Of a stretch of DNA of 64,000 bases, positions 58,216-64,000 are shown piece by piece. Position numbers and translations under genes: made by a program. The notes beneath the pieces are model-generated. The model did not search any database. It saw only the letters and a program-made list of their open reading frames with translations, and was not told the origin of the DNA. Origin of the DNA: Adiantum capillus-veneris (taxonomy: Eukaryota > Streptophyta > Polypodiopsida > Polypodiales > Pteridaceae); the NCBI GenBank assembly GCA_014529385.2, contig CM043964.1, forward strand, positions 105,385,587-105,449,586, written 5' to 3'. Position 1 is the stretch's first letter. Every line of letters starts with the position of its first letter.

Positions 58216-59230
58216 TCATGGAGATGCTTTATAGCAAAGCATTCTTCGGCACAAGAAACAATTAACTTTCTTGAAAGCTTCCCATTTAGTTTTCAATGGT
58301 GCATCATATTGAAGCTTCTTCATCCATAATTTTTGTTCAACCATTTCAATGTACATTGGTGCCCGTTTGAAATCCATACATAGTGATAATTTATCTTTCC
58401 TTTGGCTGAAATTATCATGCTTACTTGCTTCTCCACATGAAAGGTCAATACATAAGGTGCGATGGTCGGATTCTGGGGTCCCCAAACATAAAAATCTTTA
58501 TGTGATATATGATGGCTTCGGAGAGTAGCATATAGTCAATCACACTATCCCCATTATGTCTCCTACATGTAAATCCATTAGTTCCACTCCACAAAGATAC
58601 ACCATTGGCAATGAGCATACCCGTTCTATTATACATGTGTAAAAGTAACTTTCCATAGTGATCCAGCTCTTTCTCATCCATTGAAGAACGATCGTACAAG
58701 TGAACTTCCTCCAACTCCCTTGAAATGTATGGAATGTCAAATTGTTGAGTATCATGTTGCAATGTTTTTGTGCGAGCATTCATATTCACAAATACAATAG
58801 CATTACCTTCAGCTTTGAAATAAGCAATGTCCTCTTCTAAATCAAAAAATGGTTGATCTCTATCCATGCAAGCATAAAAGGGAGAATCATGATCAGAAAT
58901 GTGGCAACAGGCTACAAAAGTGGGTGCTCTTTTTGGTGTCATAATTTTCAGCCATACATAACATTTGTACTTGTCATCTTTCACAATTGATACAAAATCT
59001 TCCAATCCTTTCTTAACCATATATGCTGCCCCTCCTTGTCTTCTTTGTTGCTTAAGATTCTTTGACCACATCAATGAATGTACATTGTAATTCTCCAAGC
59101 CGTTAATCCTTTGTGTATCATGCTCCCAAGTTTCAACAAGAAGTACAACATTGGCTTTGCATGTTAGTTCATCAATGCGAATCCCCGCATTCCATGGGTA
59201 TCCATTACAATTCCAAAAGCATATTTTCAA
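58216..59230 (-). pseudogene. LINE apurinic-like endonuclease domain
   Basis: A 261-aa open frame from an ATG at 59230: MKICFWNCNGYPWNAG, VVLLVETWEHD (catalytic Glu), GGAAYMVKKGLEDFV, VFVNMNARTK (usually GDFNARTG, so the Asp is replaced), DSVIDYMLLSEA (IDY). A frame change near 58470 leads to GTPESDHRTLCIDLS, the terminal SDH motif. This domain nicks target DNA to prime reverse transcription. Loss of the Asp and the frameshift make it inactive. Confidence 0.85.
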
Positions 59231-59387
59231 TTGTAACTCGGTCTCGTAGGTTACGCATCTCTATTTGCTCAAGGGACTTGCCTCCTCCTTGGGCACATTT
59301 TCTTCATAAGAGATCTCCTTGTTTTTCTTATTCTTTTCCTCATATGCCTTGCGACGCATATTTTGTTGCTTAATAGTGTGATCTTCA

Positions 59388-59395
<8 letters not shown>

Positions 59396-59423
<28 letters not shown>

Positions 59424-59627
59424 CCCAAAAAGTCTTCAACTCAAAAGAATTGAGAAATGGGGAAAAGAAGGTGGAAAAAGAGATATTAAAGATCTACTCA
59501 ACAAGTCTTGATCTCAAGATCTAATATGAAAGAGAGAGAAGGCATACATACGTATTGTTATCTTCTTAGAGTGATTCCAAGGACTACCATTCCATTCTTC
59601 TCACATGTGGACACACGTACACACACG

Positions 59628-59706
<79 letters not shown>
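59396..59706. repeat. Microsatellites (GA)n, (GT)n(GA)n
   Basis: GA at 59394-59420; GT at 59633-59684 passing into GA to 59706. No gene between. Confidence 0.95.
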
Positions 59707-59708
<2 letters not shown>

Positions 59709-60237
59709 TAGTTGCCATGTTTCTTTTGGCTGCAATAGCACGTGGGTCCCATAGTAGTTTCTATTAAAGGGCCATCCAAGCATGACTAGTTCAAATGTAT
59801 GCAAAGAAAAAGTCACAAACTACTATTAAGAATTTCATGGTATTTTAATTTAGAGAGCTTTTAGTTGACTTTCATGTTGAATGGTCACATACCAATGACC
59901 ATTCCAAGCTTTGATTTTAGGGCATGGTCACGCGAGGCTTAGTTATCTATAATCCTGGAGAACTTCTGATTGAATCTCAGAGAGGAGATTGGGAGCAGCA
60001 GGTAGAGAGAGGGAGAGCAAAGTGCAAGCATGAGTGAGAATAGCTAAGGTGACCGGGCATAGTTTTGTAACTATTTGAGGGCATGGTCATATGAGGCTTC
60101 GTCTTTCGTAATCCTCGACCAATTTTGACCATGCCAGGTACGGGCACTCAAAGGGTGACGGGCATGAGCGGGTAGAGAGAGAGAGAGAGAGACGAGTGCA
60201 GCAAGAGTACTGACTAGCATTTAACCGGGATAGTAAC
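59707..60237. other. Gene-free region with imperfect duplication
   Basis: A GGGCATGGTCA(C/T)..GAGGCTT block at about 59921 recurs at about 60080, each followed by TAATCCT. Flanked by short GA runs. No gene. Confidence 0.55.
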
Positions 60238-61344
60238 CCTCGATTGTCCAGAAGCTACACTGGGCTTTTATAGGCATACCCAACCCATACAAAAGAATAA
60301 GAACCTATTGTAGGTGAGCAGGAGTGCCACTAACCAAGAGGATATGCCACCCCACTCTTGGCTGCTTGCAACACACCAACCAAAGAAGCTTCCGACGCAA
60401 GTCATTAGGCACGCCACGGGCATCATTGACCAGGAGAGGAACACATGCAAGCCGAAAAAATAATCATCACAACAAGCTCTTGAGCCAAGCGCCAACAAAA
60501 GAGGCAAATCCACTTACTTTCATAAGAAAATCCCCCTACCCATGGAACGAGGGTGCCACCAAGAATGCTCAACTACCATCACGAGGCTGCTCGCCCATGA
60601 ACCAAGGCATACGGAAGAACCAGCAAGGTTGTGCGCACAGGTTTACCCCCCAAGAGAGAGAGGGGTCACGCCAAACCTTAAGGCCAAAAATGTTCAGAGA
60701 GTGAAGCCGTGTGCAGAGGGAAGGCACAGAGTGGCTGGGTTCCTCTCCCCAAGGATGTCCCCCACTCCTCTGTGTTGCAGACGAAGCTACCACGCCCAAC
60801 TTCCCAAGAAAGCCCAATCCTCCCCCATCCTTTGAAACATTTACTCAGAGCACTTTTTGGCTTATGCAGAGCGCGTAGAGCTGATGGTCGAGAGTAGCAC
60901 GCTAGGGTTCGCCTATACTTTGTATATCTTCTCACCTTCAAATCTAAAATCTAAGGATAAATTTCAAAATTCATAGGAGGGATTACACTAAACCTAGGAT
61001 TTTTTTAGCATGCTCTGCTTTTTTCCAAAAAAAATTAGAGGCAAATTTACTATATATGATGGTTTTTGCTACGAACTTCTGTACTTTGTAGCTTCTCTAA
61101 ACTTTAATTTAGGTTTTTGTGAACTTTGTAGTTCCTTTCAATTTTGGAGGTATTCTCACCTTCAATTTAATACAATCACTTACTATTGTGAGTGTGGCCC
61201 AAAAAAAAAAAATTTACTCGACCTCCGTGACCCGGGTCATGAGCTCGAGTGCGACAAGGTGACCCTATACGCTCATAAGGATGTTTGCTTGAACTTGCAT
61301 GAGATTTGTGTCATTGGAACAAAAACGTTGTTATTCTTTTTGTA
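60238..61344. repeat. Dispersed repeat Y, copy 2
   Basis: Direct repeat of 41053-42126, same orientation, with an extra CCAAACCTTAAGGCC-type insertion at about 60671 and other indels. The right end contains GGGTCATGAGCTCGAGTGC, which resembles a tRNA-type B box, so a SINE-like part is possible. Confidence 0.8.
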
Positions 61345-62136
61345 ACATTTAATGGCCTAGTAACTTGTGTGTAGCGGAAAATAGCATAAACATAGTGAGC
61401 ATTATATTAGAATAGATTCAGCATAGCAAGAGTGCTTGGATGGAGAGAGCAACAAAAAGCATAACGCCTAGTTAGATAGGCATGAACAATACTTCAAAAA
61501 GAGAGAGAAATTAAGCTATTGACAGCGTTGAGGACCGAATTTTCATGGAGTCGGTCCCCATCCAAAAGGCTTTGTATCATAGGTTTCTGGGCTCAAAAAA
61601 ATGGCTATCAAGGCCGCTCGCGAGATTTGAACCTGAGCGAACACAGTGCGAGGCTTGGGGCCTATCCAACCCTCCTATGCACATATGGTGCCTTTGGTGG
61701 GAAACAAATACATCATAAATAAACTTGGATAGTGGCAAAAGTAAACTAGGACCAAAAAGGTAAACTCGGACATGCCAAGTAAAATCGGACGGCCAAGCCG
61801 ACCTCGTACCATGTGCGCCTAGATCCCCGCCGTAGATCCCATCGAGGGGTCTTCATGAAAGACCTTAGACCTTAGGGGCGAGGGGCCGTGTGTGAGAACA
61901 CTTAAAATATGTGTCCTAAAGAACCAAGGATAACTTGCACGAGCAACGGGATTGCCAACTCTGTTGACGAGATGACGATAAAGGATATTCTGCGTAAGGG
62001 AGGAATCCGCAGGATTACTTGAGATGTGAATATTCAAAATTCCATGGGCCCTAGCTTCGATTGCTGCAGGAAATAGGAGCCAGAAGGAGGGCAAGATGCA
62101 CCTTACATTGCCTCATCCTTTTCAAGCCCCATTAGA
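61345..62136. other. Region upstream of protease gene, no gene seen
   Basis: No supported gene. A 91-codon minus-strand frame (61819-62094) has no recognised domain. GATTTGAACCTGAGC at 61627-61641 resembles a complementary tRNA B box. No clear TATA box was placed for the protease gene. Confidence 0.5.
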
Positions 62137-62181
62137 ATGCGCACAGCCCACCATGATGTTGAAGGAAGAGGACCCACAAGC

Positions 62182-63091
62182 ATGTGGATGCATTTTCTCT
62201 TTGTGGCACTCTCTGTGAGCACCATCACAGGCATCAGGGCCAATGGAGATGGCGTCACGCTTCCTGTCTTCCATAGCAGTCACCTTACCCATCTTGTGTC
62301 GATCCGCGGCACGGTGCTCTTCAACGAGGATATATCAGAAGGTCCTGATGCCTCTCCTTTGTCGAAATGGACCGCCAACGACATGTCTATCCCATCCTCC
62401 ACCGCCGGCAACATGCAATTCCCTGTTGTAACCCTCGACGAGGCATTGGGAGAATATTTTGCAGTGATGGAGATTGGCACACCGTCTCAAAAGGCTGCGG
62501 TCGCCATCGACACAGGTAGTCAGCTTATGTGGGTGCAATGCGACCCATGTATGCAATGTGGTCAACAGTCTCCCCATTATCCAATGTTCAAGCCTGCACA
62601 ATCTTCCTCTTATGGTGTACTCACATGTGAGGATTGCCGGGGCGACGACAGTGTCGCGACTGCTTGCACTGGTGCCAGCAGCAACAGGACTCTTCTGAAT
62701 CAACCAAACAGGTGTGTCTATTTTGTGAGCTATGGGGACAAAAGCAGCAGCACAGGCTTTATATCAACGGAGACGCTGTCGTTGGCAGGAATGCCGCAAG
62801 ACAAAATCTTGTTTGGGTGCGGTCTCATCACGACGGGGCTGGTGTCGTCACTGAATGCATCGGGGCTGTTGGGGCTCGACAGAGGGCGCCTCTCTCTCAC
62901 ATCCCAGCTTGGCATAAAGGTGTTCTCTTACTGTCTGCCTAACAGAGTGAAGAATGTGCATGCTTCTGGATACTTGACCCTTGGGGCTATGTCGGCCGCT
63001 GCTCGGGCTTCAAGCCAGATTCAATACACTCCCCTCCTTCAAAATCATGCTTCACAATTTCTCTCCCAATTCTACTATGTCAACATGACAG
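62182..63091 (+). CDS. Secreted nepenthesin-type aspartic protease, first exon (partial)
   Basis: The start is placed at 62182 because MWMHFLFVALSVSTITGIRA is a plausible signal peptide; an upstream in-frame ATG at 62137 would bury it. The mature part begins after an unusual propeptide-like stretch. GEYFAVMEIGTPSQKAAVAI is followed by the catalytic DTGS with WVQCDPCMQC, the Cys-rich insertion typical of nepenthesin-like (A1B) proteases, then VSYGDKSSSTGFISTETLSL (flap region), KILFGCG, ASGLLGLDRGRLSLTSQLG and FYYVNMTG. Length is about 303 residues of an expected 430-480. The second catalytic Asp (DSGT) is not present. CAG/GTAATG at 63091/63092 is a good splice donor, so the frame to a stop at 63121 is probably intron. 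Likely an extracellular or vacuolar protease of the CDR1/nepenthesin type. Confidence 0.85.
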
Positions 63092-63179
63092 GTAATGACA
63101 AGGCCACTCACAAGAAGATTTAGAAATTTTCTCATGTAGGAAAACAGAGTCTTTTTCAATGTTTTTCATACAATGCATA

Positions 63180-63320
63180 ACATCATGAGCTTCTACTTGA
63201 GAGGCACCACATACCTAGCTAGGTACGATTGGGGGTAGGGGACCACCGGGCCGGCGGTCCCCTGCCCCCAATCATACCTAGCTAGGTATGTGATGCCTCC
63301 CTCACAGAAGCTCATGATGT
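63180..63320. repeat. 141-bp near-perfect hairpin (foldback/MITE-like)
   Basis: Arms of about 69 bp: from ACATCATGAGCTTCT at 63180 to GGGGACCACCGG, then the reverse complement from CCGGCGGTCCCC to AAGCTCATGATGT at 63320, with a few mismatches and almost no loop. Each arm also contains the 14-bp palindrome TACCTAGCTAGGTA. It may be a small foldback transposon or a small-RNA precursor. Confidence 0.92.
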
Positions 63321-63658
63321 CGAGGTAAGTCACAATGTGGGAATTATTGTGAGAATTCGTCCAAAACTTCTTGTGACTCCAATGACACCTTATTTTCACT
63401 TTAAATTTCTCAATTTCTTTTAAAGTAGCTCTAGCTATAGACATAGCTCTAAGGCACAAGTGGAAATAATGGCAGTAGCTAAGGGTTACTGTATGGTATC
63501 ACGTGAGTGTACAATAGGGGGGTTTTACAAAGAAAAAAGATAGATTTTACAAAGTAGGGTCCCATATATATATAGGTCACATGCCTACATGTAAAATCCC
63601 CCCGGTTTAAGCTAACACCACATAATGTTAGTTTACCATTTGGCCCACTAAATAACAA

Positions 63659-63762
63659 TGCTAGTGCCTTCAACAATACCTTCTTGAGGCCCTTATGCTA
63701 GTGCCTTCCAACTATGACTTCTTGAGGCAAGAAGCCCTTATGCTAGAGCCTTACAACTATGT
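63659..63762 (+). repeat. Imperfect tandem repeat, about 50 bp, two to three units
   Basis: Units share GCTAGTGCCTTC.AACTATG and CTTCTTGAGGC..CCCTTAT blocks. Confidence 0.75.
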
Positions 63763-64000
63763 CTCCCTTGTATACTCTCAAGGGGTGCACCTCAAAAAAT
63801 GTTAGGTTATCACGTGCATTCAAAAGGAGGGGTATTTAATTCATATGTTTGAATTAATTTACTTACATAAGGAGTTTGTAATTGAAAATTAGAAAGAATC
63901 GGTAAGTTTAACAGATCAAGATTTTATTGCCTCACAATATATAAGTACGTGGGCTTTTTTAGTACCATTTAAATATACGTGGTATAAATAGTTTCTTAAA

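Larger units (their letters stand above)
55855..59300 (-). mobile_element. LINE (non-LTR retrotransposon), near full-length ORF2, broken
   Basis: On the minus strand: AP-type endonuclease (59230-58445), linker, reverse transcriptase (57625-56724), C-terminal region with a zinc-binding motif (about 56130-56060), and a 3' end next to a (TC)n tract at 55853. Domain order is that of plant L1-type ORF2. No ORF1 was recognised to the right of 59.3 kb. Confidence 0.85.
63092..64000 (+). other. Presumed intron of protease gene (to window end)
   Basis: It starts with GTAATG at the donor. No sequence encoding the second half of the protease (a DSGT motif) was found up to base 64000, so either the intron is longer than 0.9 kb or the gene is cut. 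It holds the hairpin at 63180-63320 and short tandem repeats at 63659-63762. Confidence 0.5.

Noticed and set aside
61620-61645. tRNA gene or SINE suggested by a B-box-like GATTTGAACCTGAGC complement
   Set aside because: No convincing A box or cloverleaf could be built around it; the same holds for GTATTTGACCCCGAG near 51830.
61819-62094. 91-codon minus-strand open frame upstream of the protease
   Set aside because: No recognisable domain or homologous copy in the window; not enough to call a gene.

Overview
This is nuclear DNA of a land plant, almost entirely made of transposable elements and simple repeats. The plant assignment rests on Ty3/gypsy chromoviruses, Tat-lineage Ty3 elements with a second RNase H, Ty1/copia elements primed by initiator-Met tRNA, a CACTA element with TNP2-type transposase plus DUF4218, and a nepenthesin-type aspartic protease. 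The lineage cannot be fixed by eye. Penelope-like coding sequence and many long (GT)n/(GA)n tracts are more in keeping with a fern, lycophyte or gymnosperm than a flowering plant, but that is a weak inference.

Layout. 1-3.84 kb: minus-strand chromovirus cut by the window edge. 3.9-6.6 kb: microsatellites, then eleven monomers of a 173-bp satellite carrying a hairpin. 6.7-8.86 kb: decayed CACTA transposon with a recognisable 3' terminus. 8.9-12.7 kb: no gene, ending in a 5' LTR; its PBS and a gag-like reading frame run to 13.5 kb. 13.9-24.97 kb: a minus-strand Tat element (outer) split by a second, nearly complete Tat element (14978-22738, LTRs about 1.22 kb). 24.97-37.18 kb: two 1.2-kb direct repeats (LTRs) bracket the 3' half of a second chromovirus (minus) and an unrelated plus-strand element with a long coiled-coil reading frame, preceded by a palindrome-bearing 285-bp repeat array. 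38.2-40.46 kb: minus-strand copia element with 5' LTR and PBS. 41-43.8 kb: a dispersed repeat (Y) and very long microsatellites.

43.8-54.7 kb: the most unusual part. A minus-strand reading frame with Penelope-like reverse transcriptase features (46.7-49.2 kb) lies between two direct copies of a 2.7-2.9 kb repeat (X). The right X copy is interrupted by a 2.7-kb LTR element with identical 5-bp target-site duplications, which itself holds a 220-bp inverted repeat of its own LTR/PBS end. 54.8-60.2 kb: a 30-base G run, microsatellites and a full-length but broken LINE (minus). 60.2-61.3 kb: second copy of repeat Y. 62.2-63.1 kb: the only host-type gene, the first exon of a secreted aspartic protease with a splice donor, followed by a 141-bp hairpin in the presumed intron. 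The rest of that gene is not visible before the window ends.

No coding element is intact: all have in-frame stops or frameshifts. The insertions are nested (Tat in Tat, coiled-coil element in chromovirus, LTR element in repeat X), which gives a relative order of events. No tRNA, rRNA or CRISPR features were seen.
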